The notes under the pieces: model-generated
The model's database searches: none
What the model saw: the letters and a program-made list of their open reading frames with translations, nothing else
Told to the model about the DNA's origin: nothing
Part shown: in pieces, positions 12,301-25,900 of the stretch
Numbering within the stretch: the first letter of the stretch is position 1
How the letters are laid out: each line of letters opens with the position of its first letter
Program-made: the position numbers and the translations under genes
NCBI GenBank assembly: GCA_013398275.1
Contig: VZSE01005034.1
Location: 1,907,602-1,971,601 of the forward strand
Reading direction: 5' to 3'
DNA length: 64,000 nucleotides
DNA from: Promerops cafer
Lineage: Eukaryota > Chordata > Aves > Passeriformes > Nectariniidae

Positions 12301-15300
12301 GAAGACACCTCTAGACCCACTTCTCCACCTCACATGTTACACCAGCTACAGAATTGTCCCCAGAAGTCTGCAGTGCTTTCTGGGTTGGAAACCCAAAGCA
12401 TGCATGTGCTGCTGACAGTATTTATTCAGGAACCCAGGGGTACTCAATTGCTCATAAAAGAGCAGCTTGTTTCTTGATGCTGAAGCACTTCCTGTAACTG
12501 CACCAATAGAGCAAATGCAGCCTATATACAGCCCTGCTTTTCTGATAACAGAAACCCAGTGCTGGGCACAGTAAACCCAGGACATACTACACTCTGGCAA
12601 GGACTGGCACAGTATGGAAAAATGGGAAGGAAAAGAATGGTTACAGACTTGCAATGCAGTACGAATGCAATTCAAACAGAGACAAGCTATCCCTATAGCT
12701 ACTTACACCACCTGCTTTACAGAGTCCAAAGTTCTTATCATTTGTCACTTGGAGCTCTCTGACAAACATACTACATATTCATTAGTTTTGTAAGTTTTTT
12801 AGCTTGTGATTTTTTTGGTACCTAGTTTTTAATCCCTTTATTCCTATCCCTTCATTTGCTTTATGAACCCTAAACCCTGTTAGCGCCACAGGTAGTAACG
12901 GTTTCTGAACAGCATTTCTCTTAAATGATAACTAAGGGCAAAAACTCCTGGTAGAATTATTTCAGCAGTAAGGCACAACTGTTCAGGCTAAGAAAAGGAA
13001 GGACAAAACTTACAGGCAGTGCAAATTTTGTTCTTGCAAAACTACCTTCCTCTTTCTGATAAAACAGGCAACAAACTAAAGGACTAAAACCTATTTAGCA
13101 GAAACGGAAAAAAATGGCACTAGAAAACCAACTCTGATTCAGTTTCAGTGATTAGCTATCTTAAATACTGAAGTGAGGTTATTTCCTAATTCATAATGCC
13201 TATTGTTATGTACAATGTTTCCTAGATTGACACTAATATTACTGAAATGTCATTGCGTTTAAGTCTAAACTATTTGCATGCCTCCCCTCTCAAGTGTATG
13301 CTTCCCCAGAAGCACAGCAGTTACACATTCCACTACGCTCATCTTTATCTCCTTACTCTAGCTAATATTTTTCTTCACGAGGAATTCCCTCTTGTGAGGC
13401 CTTATCTCCCATATCCAGCCCCCTTCCAAGTCATACAGAAACTTCTCTCAAGGGAATGAGTCCCTGCTGCAGGATACAGACTGATCATCATCAGGTAGTC
13501 ATCATCAGGGCAAACTGGGACAGGAAAATCTCTACAAAACCTCATTTTGTGCCCTGGGAATACGTTCCTTGCCAAAGAAATGGAATTCTGAAATGGAATG
13601 TAGAAAGCAGGAATGGGAAAATTAGGACAAGCAATTAAGAAGAAAAAAAGAAAAGTACAGCATGAATGAGTGACAGAGCAGGCATTCAGAGTCAGCAGAA
13701 GCACTGGAGGCACTCCATCCTGTCGATGAGGTCAGGAACCAGTTGACATCAATGACTATGGCATCCAAAATCCCGTACTTCACCCATCTGCCTCCATCCC
13801 AATGCCTAAACTGTGCCTTACATTCGCAAGGAGGAAGCAGTGGGAGAACACCCCAGCAGTCTGGCCTTCCACAGTGGTAGGAGGTTACGAAGTAAAGCAT
13901 CAACACCAACTCGTTTGCCCTAAATCCTTCCTTTGACTGCTGTAATCAGAGTTTCCTGTGAGAAATTTCCAGTTATTTCATCCCACACCATCAAGAACAG
14001 AGGTATAAACTGATCTGGGCTGTCAACTGCAACAGCAGCCGTTTTCATAAGCGCAGGTATCAAAACTAATTAAAGTAATTTTAAGCTTCAATGATCAGCA
14101 GTTTCTACATTTTAAAGCTGAAGTGGAGATGTGTCAATGGAACAAAATACTCCCACAGAGGAGCTACTCCACTGGCCAGTGTCACATTCCCTCTGACATA
14201 AGAGGGATGGTGATACTTTTACCCAGAGATATAGTGCAAGAATTCAAGCCTCCAAGCTTTAAGTACACACCTCATGGAAACCATCTTCAGGTTTTCACAC
14301 TGGAAGTGAATTTCATTTCTAGACATTTACACAAAATGTATTCTTTCAGTCAAAAAAACCTACTCATCCGTGTTTTGTTCATAAGCTCAATTATTTAACC
14401 AGCAGTTCAGAAGTTTGGTAAAACTACCCAAAAAAGGACATACTCTGAGGGTAGTAATCTCTAGCTTAAAAATTATAACTTATGCAATAATTGCATACTG
14501 CAAAGAGAGAAGGGGATGGAGCATCTCTACATTTCCATGGCAAAAGTTAGCACTACTAAAGCACTTAATTTACTAATGGAGTTTGACTGTCTGGTCAAAG
14601 GCCTGTTTCTATTTGAGCTCTCTGGATGCCATACAAACATCTCTGCTAGTCAGTTCTCTTAGGCTAACAATCACTGGCTCATGCATCTTTGAGACAAAAA
14701 GTTGTCTGGGAAAGGTCAGCTGTCTCCTCCAAGCAAGTCTGTGCTTCTTTCTTCCTCCAAACAACAGACTGAAGAACCAAAACTGCAGGGTGCTGAGCCA
14801 TGATGTACATTGACACAGGCTGAGCCTTATGCAAGAGTCATCTTATGGAAACAACTTATATGCCCACAATTGCACTTTCGCTTGAGTGTTTCTCCAGTGC
14901 CAAGGCCCGGGTTCTTAGCATTTACAGGATTACAATCGATCTGCACAATACCAAACTAATTTAATTTACAAATTATGCTCTCAAAGGAGATTCATGTAAG
15001 CCCCAGCTATAATGACTTTTGATTCTAGCCAGCTGCCAAAATATGACAGCTGGAAAGTGGAGAGAAGAGAATGTATTCATAGCTGACAGAAGTTGTTATT
15101 TAATAAGCATTCAGTGGCAGTTTTCACAGCTTAGTACGCTGACAGACACGTCCTAGCAAGTCAGGCTTCGGCACTTGCAGCCTGTACTGTCCCCAGGTAT
15201 CTGTCACCACTGTGGCCAGCAGACCCAGTTCCCGTGGCCAAGGCTGTTGGGCTGAGAGAACCTCTGCTGCACCAGTCCCACCTACTATCCCTGCTTAGGG

Positions 15301-15815
15301 CACTGATGGACGACGAGTTTCACCGTGGAGTTGGCTTTAAGCTCCATCATGAAACTGCAAGCACAGGTTTTCTTCTGCCAACCTTCTTCAGACAGTGAGT
15401 AGCACTGACGGGGAGGGGACCAATTGACATCCAAGAGGACTATTTGGTACTACATGAGCTTATTCCCACTTGTGAGAGTGCCAATATTTGGGGAGGGGGG
15501 CCTTCCTCACACCTCTCGGCATTAAGAAAAGATGTAAAGAAGACAGGAACTCAGGCAGCCAGGTAGGATGCAAGGCTCTCTGACCATTACTGCTTCCTCT
15601 GCAAGGCTGATTGTGGCCCCTGATGACTATTTACATTAGGCTTGATCAAGTCATGACTCCAACAATCAGTCCCTCACAAAGAACTAGTGCACCATCCCCC
15701 AAGGGTTAAATATGAATGTATATTTGGGGGGTTGCCTTTTCATTTCTAAACAATTGCTAGCATACTACCTTAGACACTGGGCAAAGAACGCTCTCATTTG
15801 GTCTAGATTCAAAAC
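9313..15815. other. PDLIM5 intron 2, no gene seen
   Basis: About 6.5 kb of unique DNA lie between two CR1 copies. The longest frame is 10325-11032 (235 codons, plus strand). It reads through ordinary sequence and resembles no family I know. The opposite strand is also open at 10432-10785. I treat all of these as chance frames. No RNA gene or transposon was recognised. Confidence 0.5.
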
Positions 15816-16526
15816 ACTGTGATTTGATGAGCAGCTGCAGAAAGCCAACAGAACTGTCTGAAATTCAACCAAGGCAAGTGCAGGGTCCTGCACCTGGGAA
15901 AGAACAACCCCACGCACCAGCACTGATCTGCTGGAGAACAGTTCTGTGGAGAAGAACTGGAGGTTGTGGTGGACACCAAGCTGTCCATGAGACAGTAGTG
16001 TGCCCTGGGAACCAAAAGGGTCAAGTGGATCCTGAGCTGCATTAGGAAGAGTATAAACAGTAGGTCAAGGGGAGTGATCCTGTCCCTCTACTCAGTCCTG
16101 ATACGGCATATCTGGAGTGCTGTGTCCAGTTCTGGGCTCCTCAGGACAAGAGAGACATCGAGCTCCTGGAGCAGGTCCAGTGGAGGGTGACAAAGATGAT
16201 TAAGGGACTGGAGCATCTCTCAAACCAGGAAAGGCTGAGGGAGCTGGGCCTGTTCAGCGTCAAGTAGATATGACCAAGAGGGGACCTCACCAATGTCAGA
16301 AACTGATGCACAGGAAATTCCACATGAATGTGAGGAAGAACTTCCCTACTGCGCAGGTGACCAAGCACTGGAACAGGTTGCCCAGAGAGGTTGCGGAGTG
16401 TCCTCTCTGGAGATATCCAAGAACTGTCTGGACACAATCCTTTGCCATGTGCTCTGAGATGACACTGCTTGAGCAAGGAGGCCTGACCAGCTAACAAAAT
16501 CTGACCCATTCTGTGATTCCATGAAT
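15816..16526 (+). mobile_element. CR1 LINE, 3' fragment of about 700 bp
   Basis: The plus strand shows a degenerate end of CR1 ORF2 and the 3' region. It contains the GCAGGGTCCTGCACCTGGG motif, GGAGTGCTGTGTCCAGTTCT, a GGAGCAGGTCCAGTGGAGGG block, AAAGGCTGAGGGAGCTGGGC, then GAACAGGTTGCCCAGAGAGG and a final CATTCTGTGATTCC. The reading frame is broken by stops and the element is dead. Part between the AAAGGCTGAGGG block and the tail (about 16270) looks deleted, because the usual run from GAGACCTTATTGC to the TATCTG region is missing. It is antisense to PDLIM5. Confidence 0.94.
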
Positions 16527-18329
16527 TTATCAAGATGTCTTTGATGTTTAAAGCTTTACGAGCCTTCCATTTCCCTATCTAATAAAAGCAAGCCCAACCC
16601 TACTTCCACAAGCTCTGTGGTTTGTAAATCTCCCCTGATTTTTTGTTTGCTTTTCATTTGGTCCCTCCTTTTAAAGGCATTAGGTAAAGAAAATTAGAAC
16701 AGCACAGAAGCTCAGATACACCTGCAAGTTGAAGACAAACAATCCCATGAATCTGCTACCCCATGTCTTTCACAATGTAATGCAAAGTCTAGAACCACAA
16801 AGAGAAGAGGTAGAAAACACTGGACTAAAAACTACACCTGGCTTGTCATGTACAAGATGCACATTAAAAAGAAAAATCTTTAATAGCAGATGCACTATAA
16901 ACTTTGAGAATGAGCTTCTCTGCTTGGCAGAGGGAGCTTTTGCACAGTAAAGCTGCTTTTCTTTTTCAAGGGTTCTGAACAAAATGCTCTATAGCTAGAG
17001 TTTCCACCAAAGTGATGCAATCTTGATAATAACAAATATACACCTTTATGTCTGCATTTTTTTGTATTTACAGCATTTTGCCTTGGCTCTACAGAATTTC
17101 TTTTTAAAAATCTCAAATTCTATTGCTACCAATACAGCATCACACTTAGGGACACTTGGATCATTTTCTCCACAGCCTGAATAAATTTTGGGTACAAGAA
17201 TAACTAAACATAATCCAATTACATTCATAAATACAAAAGCTAAATAAACAGGGAATCTTACCCTCCTGAAATTGATGCACTCTTCATTAATCCAGGCTTA
17301 GCATCTAAATCACTAGTCAGGTGTTCAAAACAACTATGAAATAATTAACACAAAAGGAAAGTTTCTATTGCCCGCCCCTGATAAGTACTTCACATTGTTT
17401 CATTACTTGTTAGGGAAAAAACTAGATACTGTGTTAGATCATTCCTTAATATAGCCCAGGATAAGTCAAACTTCTTTCATATCCAGTTAACATGCAAACC
17501 ATTTGACCTTTCCAGCAGGACTACTAGAGACCTGGCAAGATCCACTTTTTAGCCTATGGGACTTCACACAAGGCATTACATTTTACTTTAGGGCTTTGCT
17601 ACAGGCACAGCTGACAGCAGCTGCAAGAGTTCATTCGTTCAAATACTTTCAACTATCTCTTGCGTTTACCTCTACTAAGCTTAACTGTTTAAGCTGAAGT
17701 TTCCAATAAAAGAGTAACTCAAAATGAGAAATAAACTGTAATACTAATCCATAGTGGCAAAATATAATGGACTATTCCACTTGAAATTTTCTGGTCTACA
17801 AGTCTCTGTGCTCTGTGGCTAGTACTTTACGCCAGTAGTTTTGGCATAAAGTACAGTTTTTGGTGCAGCACTTATTAATCTGCTTTAAGGGTGTGTATCA
17901 CAATAGGATCATCAACTTACAGCAAGCCATTCTGTCCCCGTACTACCTCTGTACTTGGGACAGCATACCCAAGTGACTACATGAAACTGCAATGGTGTCT
18001 TGAAGTGACAAAAGATGAAAACCTACTGCGTGCAGGACACCGCCTGAGTAACTGACAGCGCTGAAAGGTGAGTAGTGAAAGAAGCAAATAAATGGGAAGA
18101 GAGGGGGAACCCATGTCAGCTCTTCTAAGAACAGATAGTACCTCCTTCTGCAAATTCAGCTTGAGCACCTCACATAGCAAGGGAACCTGAAGAGGTACTT
18201 CTGTCATATTTTCACTGCTGTCACTGCCCTGAAGACTTGAGTCATTCGAACTCATATAACACTGGCCTTCGCAGTGGCCTCCGTCCCTCCTGTCTCTATT
18301 CTTGCACAGCCACCTGTAGAAGCAAACAA
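16527..18329. other. PDLIM5 intron 2, no gene seen
   Basis: AT-rich unique DNA lies between two CR1 copies. No exon, RNA gene or repeat was recognised. The minus frame 17977-18375 ends inside the next CR1 and has no protein-like pattern. Confidence 0.5.
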
Positions 18330-19118
18330 ATTGGACGGAACAATGGGCTGAGGTCAACTGTATGAGGTTCAACAAGGAAAAGTTCCTGCACTTGGGTCAC
18401 AACAATCCCATAAAGTGCGACAGGCTTGGGGCAGAGTGGCTGGAAAATGGCCCAGTGGAAAGGACCTGGGGGCTCTGGTTGACAGCAGCTGAACGTGAGC
18501 CAGCATGTGCCCAGGTGGCCAAGAAGGCCAGTGGCATCCTGGCTTGTGTCAAAAACAGCGTGGCCAGCAGGAGCAAGGGATTGTACCCCTGTACTCATGA
18601 CTGGTGGGGCCACACCTTGAATCCTGTGTCCAGTTTTGGGCCCCTCATTACAATAGAGACATTGAGGTGCCGGAGAGTGCCCAGGAAAGGGCAAGGGAGC
18701 TGACGAAGGGTCTGGAGCACAAGTCTCATGGAGAGCAGCAGGGGGAGCCAGGGGTGTTTAGCCTGGAGGAAAGGAAGCTCAGGGGGACCTTATTGCTCTC
18801 TACAGCTACCTGAAAGGAGGCTGTAGTAAGGTGAGGGTCAGCTGCTCCCAACAAACAAGCAGGACAAGAGGAAATGGCCTCAAGTTGTGCCAAGGGAGGT
18901 TTACATCGGATATGAGGAAAATTCTTCACCAAAGGGATTATTAAGCATTGGAACAGGCTGCCCAAGAAGTGGTTGAGTCACCATCCCTGTAGACATTTAA
19001 AAGATGTGTAGATGTGGCACTTCAGGACATGGTTTAGTGGTGGACTTGGCAGTGCTGAGTTAGTGGTGGGACTCAACGATCTTATAGGACTTTTCCAACC
19101 TAAGTGATTCAATGATTC
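18330..19118 (+). mobile_element. CR1 LINE, 3' fragment of about 790 bp
   Basis: The plus strand reads CR1 in order: AGGTTCAACAAGGAAAAGT, CCTGCACTTGGGTCACAACA, a GACAGCAGCTGAACGTGAGC block, TGGCCAAGAAGGCCAGTGGC, a CTGTGTCCAGTTTTGGGCCC block, TCAGGGGGACCTTATTGCTC, a GCATTGGAACAGGCTGCCCA block, and an ending near GTGATTCAATGATTC. It has a different subfamily flavour from the copies at 9.1 and 15.8 kb: 'AAGTGGTTGAGTCACCATCC' and a 'ACTTCAGGACATGGTTTAG' tail. Its frames (for example 18362-18703) are remnants of ORF2 or UTR and are not host genes. Confidence 0.95.
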
Positions 19119-20614
19119 CTCATATTTGTTCAAACTAACCTCAGCCTCAATTTTCATTTTTTATGACCACTGGAAGGAAGAATATCACCTTTCCCGTATT
19201 TCCACTGCCTTAGGCATATGAGAAACAGTTTTCTCTCACACTTTCCCTTATATTGGTAACATATGAACTCTATTCTTAAAAAGTCAAAACAAATAATAAT
19301 TAAAAAAAAAAAAGCCAACAATGTTATCTCCTGGCTCCATACCAAAGCCAAACAAACAAACCTTTCAACACCATGTCTGTTCTCACAATGCCTTTTGATA
19401 GCCATCGGCCAGTGAATAATGAGAAAAACAGTTACACTAAAAATAGCATCTCCAAATGGTGGGGAAGTCGACAGAAGCTGTCAGGCCTCCAGGGCGAGAT
19501 ACTTGCAAAGAAAACATGCCTAATATTTTGCAGTTACTATTCAATAAATGCTCCTGTCTTTTGGCCTCTGGAAGGACTGCCAATTTTGCATCTGCTCTGA
19601 ACATCTAATCAGAGTTTATTTTTTCACTACATCTGTCTTTGAGAAGTAGACACTGCAAACAAATACTTTAGTTTTTCCACCATGAAATATTTAGCTTATA
19701 TTCCTCATACTGTAACTAAACTGTCACTTATAAGGGAAAAAAAGAAGAACCAGCATTTTTTAATGTAAAAAGAATGTGCTCGCACATCACATCAGACATC
19801 CCTCAGCTACAAACTCTTTGGTTCCTTTTTCCCCCAGTACAGCCAGCTTTGGTGGAATTCACCTTTGGTGCAATGACATCAGCAGAGGAACTGTTTTTAA
19901 AAATTAGCTTCCTACTTCGACTAAAGAGGCAGTCTCACAAATAAAGCCACAAACAGAACGAGATGCAGACACTTTTCTTATGCCTCTTCTCCCCCATGCC
20001 CTCCCTTCTTCTCAAGCCCACACACCGGTGGCTGGTCTGTCATTCTTCAAACTGCACAGCAGAATAGACAAGGGAAGGAAAACAAATGGTCAGAGCAAAC
20101 AGCCCTTCTCCCAGTTTTCAGCACAAAGATGTTAAACCATAGTGAGAAAACAGGCACCCGGGAAATTACATCCTTACCAAAGGATTTCTCTTTCCATCTT
20201 CAGGTTAAACTGAGGAGCTCTCTAAAGACTGTTGCTTGCAACTATGCAAACTCTGAAGCACTAACCAGCACCTCTTAGGACTTTCAGAACACTTGCTCAT
20301 ATTAAACCACTTGTGCAGCTGGGAACTTTGTAATTATCCAAAGGAAAACCTCTGCTCCTTCAGGACTCAGTGTACAGGGGATGTAGACTTTGGCACTGGT
20401 AGCTCATTTGTCATTGTCAGTATATTTTTCAGTAAACCACATCTTATAAACAACATTAAACAGAACAGAATAACACTTCTTGCTTGGTATCTTGGCAAAT
20501 CCCATTCATTTCATAAGCACTGATAGCTCCTGTAAAATACAGCATTTGCTGCCCCAGGAGCAGCCTCAGCAGGTACATGCTGTGATGTCTGACAGCATCT
20601 CTGACCTGTGCCAG
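19119..20614. other. PDLIM5 intron 2, no gene seen
   Basis: Unique AT-rich DNA includes a short A run near 19302. Nothing else was recognised. Confidence 0.5.
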
Positions 20615-21550
20615 GAAGTTACAGAACTACAGAAAGGTTGTGATTAGAAGGGATGTCTGGAGAGCATCTGGTTCAACCCTGCTGCTAAAGCAGGCTAACT
20701 TATGACAGCTAGCACAGGATTGTGTCCAGGTGGGTTTTGAGTATTTCCAGAGAAGGAGACTCCACAGCCTGTCTCATCAGCCTGTTCCACTGCTCTGTCA
20801 CCTTTGAAATAAAGAAGTTTTTCCTCATATTCAGATGGATCTTCCTGTGTTTCAGTTTGTGTCTGTTGTCCCTTGTCCTGGGCACAGGTTATGTCTTCTC
20901 CAGGTTCAACTCTCTCGGACTTTCCTCAAAAAAGAGATGCTTCAGTCCCCTACTCATCTTCACAGCCCTTTGTTGGACCCTCCCCCCAACATTGTCTTGT
21001 CCTGAGGAGCCCAGAACTGGACACAGCACTCCAGATGCAGCCTTACCAGGTCTCAGTACAGGAGCAGAATCACACTGCTCTTCCTAATGCACCCCAGGAT
21101 ACTGCTGGTCTTCTCGGCCACCAAGACACGCCGCCGGCTCATGGAGTTTGCTCTCCTCCAGGACCTCCAGGTCCTTCTCGGCAGAGCTGCTCTCCAGCAG
21201 ATCAGTCCCCAGTCTGTGCTGGGGTTGTTCTTCCCCAGGTGCAGGTCCCTGTATTAGTGTTCTGCTGAACTTCATTATGTTCCTCTCTGCCCAACGCTCC
21301 CGCCTGACCAGATCTTGCTGAATGGCAGCACAGCCTACTGGCGTGTCAGCCACTCTTCCCAGTTTTCTACCATCAGCAGACTTGCTAAGGAGACACTCTA
21401 TCCCTTCATCCAGGTCACTGATGAATAAGTTTAACAGGACTGGACCCAGGATTGACTCTTGGGGAACACTGCTGGCTGCACGCCTCTATTTAGACTCTGA
21501 GCCATGGATCACAACCCTGAGCTCTGCCATTCGGCCAGCTGCATTTTGTG
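20615..21550 (-). mobile_element. CR1 LINE, 3' fragment of about 930 bp, minus orientation
   Basis: The plus strand shows the reverse complement of CR1. It starts with the 3' tail (GATTAGAAGGGATGTCTGG, CATCTGGTTCAACCCTGCTG), then CTCCACAGCCTGTCTCATCA, CAGCCTGTTCCACTGCTCTG, TGTGTCTGTTGTCCCTTGTC, CCAGAACTGGACACAGCACT, the GCAGAGCTGCTCTCCAGCAG area, and CACTGATGAATAAGTTTAAC near 21420. It is the longest and best preserved CR1 in the window and is in the sense orientation with PDLIM5. The open frames 20722-21087, 20873-21268 and 21322-21816 lie within it or run off its end and are not genes. The far boundary near 21550 is approximate. Confidence 0.95.
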
Positions 21551-22420
21551 CAAACCATCACAACTCAGTAAAAAAATCAACCCAGCACAGCAATGCCAGG
21601 AGCTGCCAGTTAGGGTTTAGTCAGGAGCTCTCAGTAGCTTCCAGGATGAAGCATAAAGTTACTGACACAATTATCACTGGCCAGGCCAGCCGTTCTAATG
21701 TTTCTCTCCTATTCATATACCTGCTTGAAAGACTACTTCCCCAGCCCTCCATTAAAATAATATATTTCATACTTACACAAAACTTGATTTTGCTGGAAAT
21801 CACACATACAGCTTAATAAAATAATTCACACAAACACAAGGGCAAGAGGCTCAGCCAGACTCTAGTCAGTCAAAGTTTACATGCTGCAGGTCCACTCAAA
21901 ACATTTTCCTTTGTTATCTTTTCACTATTTTCACACATATTAATGACCTCCCAATACCAGCATAAAGAACATCAGGATGCGTTCATCCCACAAAGAAGGG
22001 GGGATGAATACTGAGCAGCTGACATGCTGTATTTGCATTCCCTACTTCATCCCAAAGTGGGCTGCTCTTCCACCTGCTCCTTGAGTGTACTTCTTGCCAA
22101 CAGACTTACTATCATGAGTGTTCTGTCAATTCTAAGTTTGCACCTTTGTTGGGGGTTGGGTTTCTTTCTTTGGAATTTCTTCCCATTTGAGTTGCTAAGA
22201 AGGCATTTAGTGCTTCTGACGGGCAGGTAAAGGGAACTCCAGGGGGAGGGGGGGAGATACCGCAAGAGTGCAGGCAGGTAAAAGACGGGTTTTAGTGGAG
22301 CCTCGTTCTCTTGCTTTGGTGGCATCGGAGGAGGATGGTCAGCTGTCGCCTGCTGCAGGGATAGTTCACCAGCCTTGGGAGAGTGACCACCCCTCTGCTC
22401 ATGTTCTTGGGGGAAATCCT
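21551..22420. other. PDLIM5 intron 2, no gene seen
   Basis: Mostly AT-rich DNA that turns GC-rich from about 22250. Two plus-strand CAG|GTAAA donor-like sites occur near 22227 and 22277. No exon could be defined with them. Confidence 0.4.
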
Positions 22421-22900
22421 ACTTCTCTCTGCCCTGCCTGGAGCCAGGCTGCCGCTGTCCCGCCCTACTGCTGCTTTCTTCAGTGCTGCTCTGGGTTTTC
22501 TCCACGCCATAGCCTGCGCCCACCCTGCCCTGCCGGGACACCCCGCAGTTTCAGCTGCCACCGCAGAGTTTCTGGTGCATCCCGCTCACCAGCCCGAGAT
22601 TTGTCTGCTCATCCCTGCTGTTCCAGCCTGCTGCCCCTCAGAGTCCTGCCGGAGGGACCGGGACCGGCTGCCCCGGGGTTTTTGTGAGGAGGAGTTTCTC
22701 CTCCATCCCTTCTCGCCTCGGGCACGCTGCCAGCACCACGTGTTTGCCGAGCCCGCGCCGGAGCGCCCCCGGCAGCCGCGGGGGGAGCACCGCACCTGCC
22801 CTGCACATCGGGAGCTGCCAGCGCCCCTGCCGGCTGTGCCCGGAACTGCACCAAAGGGAAAGTGCCGCAGCCGCAAGGCTCCCACGGCTTCTGGGTCTGT
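22421..22900. promoter_or_regulatory. Second GC/CpG-rich patch inside PDLIM5 intron 2
   Basis: About 480 bp are clearly richer in G+C and CpG than the flanks, with the densest part at 22640-22880 (CCGCGCCGGAGCGCC and CCGCGGGGGGAGCACC types). This composition keeps several overlapping frames open on both strands (22383-22946 plus, 22586-22939 minus), none with a recognisable domain. A donor-like CTG|GTGAGC lies on the minus strand with its last exon base at 22590. An internal, alternative PDLIM5 promoter or an enhancer is possible. An unmasked GC-rich repeat is the alternative. Function is inferred from composition alone. Confidence 0.4.
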
Positions 22901-25900
22901 TTGGGTTAACACCGCTGTTGTTTGCTTTATTACACACATTAGTTAAAACTGCTGTCTAAGTCCTATCCCCATATCTCTGCCTGAGAGCCTCTTAATTTCA
23001 CAGTTCTAATAATTCAGAGTGAGGGGGTTTTATGTTCTCCATTCCAAGGGAGGCTTTGCTGCCTTCTCTAGCAGACACTGCCTTGTAAACCAAGACAACC
23101 TTCAACACAGAAAAACATCCTTGAAACAGCAGAAATAATGAAAACTGAAAAAACTGCAAAACCAAGTGGTTATTTCTGAGGCAGGAGTAGTGTTTGTTTG
23201 TTTTGGGTATTCTGAAGAAATGATCAGTGAAGCAGAAAGAAGCTGGCACTGTGGGAAACACACTGAAAGAAGCTGCAGTAGAAAAACAGAGCTGTCCGTC
23301 AGGTCAAGCATTTTGACATGACTGTATTCCATTTAATTCCTACAGCAAGAGAAAAGCAAATAGCAAAACATCTTCTGAAAGACAATAGCTAAACTTGTCA
23401 CCAGGATTCAACAAAAAAGTAACTTTTAAATACAGGAAAACACCTGATATATTTGCATTAGGTGGGAGGGTATATTGCCTACAAACTACATTACTCTTCA
23501 AACTATAGCTTTGCTTGAGTATTTCCTTGTTTCTAGTCATAAATATTGCCATAAAACAGAGAGAAGCACCTTTGAGAGACTACATCACAAAAATTTTAAT
23601 AAGCTACTAACACGTCAAGCACACATTTGGAACAAGTATTCAAACCTCTCACAGGTCATCCCAAAATAATGAATACATTATCAATACCAAACACCATTTA
23701 TTTCAATCTGCAGAGGAAAGCAGTTTGACAGTTCTAATGTTAGTCATGCTAACTGAGATTATTCTGGTTTTGTTAATGAAGCATGGGGAACTAACCAACT
23801 CCCCAAAAAGTATAGCAAATATAATATTAATTCAAAGTCTAAATAAGTATGGATAGTTTTAAAAGCAACTGCATTGCACTTAAATAACATAGATGATGTT
23901 GTAGATATAATTTACCCCAAATTCTGTTAATACACAATTTAGCATGCCTGAGAGCCACTTCATGAATCCTACCTAGCAATATACTGGAGTACTTTATTTC
24001 CAAAATTTGTTCCTTCTATTGAATGAGAATAAACTCTTACACAAACAAATCTTGTTCTCATCTCCTCTACCTTTCCCTTTTTTTTGTGTGTGTGTCACAG
24101 TATAGGTCTTGAAGGAATAAGGACAACAGCTGCATCTTTAATTAATGTAAACCACCATGAGGAAACAGTAAGAACAGCAACCCAGAAAAATCTAAGTTTG
24201 CACACCTGGGCTCTAGTAATTTCTGAATTCTTCACTGCAGGCTAACTGCTCACAGTTTGCAATCTCTCGTTACACAAATGCCACCTCAGAATTAACTACC
24301 TGGGAGGCCTACAGTACACTCATGTGGCAGCCTGAGCCCCTTTAACACTTGGCTGTTAATAAAACACCCTTTATCCCTTATTACTTTCAGAGCAACTTCC
24401 TTCCCACGGGCCCTTGCTTCATGGGAACCACACCGCCCATCACACTCCCACCACCACTCCCGCCCCGCATCGGCTTCCCGGTGTTAAATTCCTGACCTGT
24501 GCAATGGCGCTCTGCAGGGCTCAGGCAAGTGCCTTCACCAGGCAGGGAGGAGGACTGGGAAAAGCCACCAGTTGGAGTCCAGCCAGAAACAAGGTCACAG
24601 AACAAGCACCACGTGCATTTGTGTTGTATGCACATACATACTAAATGTATATATGTCATGAACGTATACACAACTATGTGCATATATGGTGTATACTTAC
24701 ACTGCTATATATAATAGCTATCACATCACAGCAACCCCAACATCACGTTTATTACTTCCCATGAAATGTGTACAGCTGCAAAAGTAAACATAGCAACTTT
24801 ACAGCACTCAGGTATGTAAAGTGACTGACATAACCCTGCAATAACTGTTGCTATTGGTTATGAAGTTCTGACTAGTCTGCAATATACTAATTTATGAAAA
24901 ATAAAATGCTAGCCCTGCACTAATGTTAACCTTAGCTGACCATAAGAATTTCAATTTCCTTCATGTGTGAAGGACACAAAATAGGCTGATTTCACCCTAC
25001 AGAGGCAACAAGGAATACGCCCGTTTAAACTGTATCCTGTACAAACTCAAGTGACTTACTAAAAACTTTCTTCAAGGAACTGTGAGATCTTAATTTGTTC
25101 AAATCATTAGTGAAGAGATTAACTTTTCAGATAAACAGCTTTAGAAACCAGTGTATCCTCTGTGTTTCATAAACTACACTTTATTTAAACCTAATTTCAA
25201 GGAGTTTAAACTAAAGCAGGAAATTAGCCCTCAGCAGCCCAGCATTCATCTTCAGCATCTAGAGGACAAATTAAAAACAAAACCAAAGAGTCCTCCTTGC
25301 CAAGGAACATAATTATGCTGTCTCATTACTGTTTTGCTAAAATAATTTAATTAGCAGCCTTCAGATACAGGAAGGAATTTATGCTACATCAGGAAAAGAA
25401 GGGCTTGGAGGGTGAATCGTACATGCTGTTCTAGCATACCAGGAACACGGGCGTTGAATTCTTCCAGTAAAAACTATCGGGGCAAAGCTGGATCGGCATA
25501 CCAGAACTAAGCATTTTTTTGATCCAAAGGAGGGGAGGAAATTAAGAAAAAAAGGTACCAGGCAGTCTAATGCTTGCATACTCTTAACTGCAAGTAGGAA
25601 GACCCAGCGCAGCCGAGGAGCGGTGCTGAGGTGAAGTGAACATTGTGCTTCCCCACCCATGCACAAATTAAAGCTCCAAAACCACACCAGTCCCCGTCTT
25701 TCAGTATGTTCTGCTCTTGTGGGCACTGACATTTGTCATCAGGGAATCCCATAACTGAGGCTTTTATAGGCAGCTCTTTAGGCCAATTCCTCCAGGCTAC
25801 TCCATTCGACAGCGCATTTAATTCCTGCAATAAAGCTGTGGTCTATGCTAATTCCAACATATGTTTCCTCTTTTAGATGGGAAGCCTCCTTACAGCAGGA

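Noticed and set aside
20722..21816. Three overlapping plus-strand frames of 121-164 codons
   Set aside because: They lie in, or run off the end of, the reverse complement of a CR1 element.
22383..22946. 187-codon plus-strand frame and overlapping minus frames
   Set aside because: Open because of high GC content. No signal for a known family, and competing frames are open over the same stretch.
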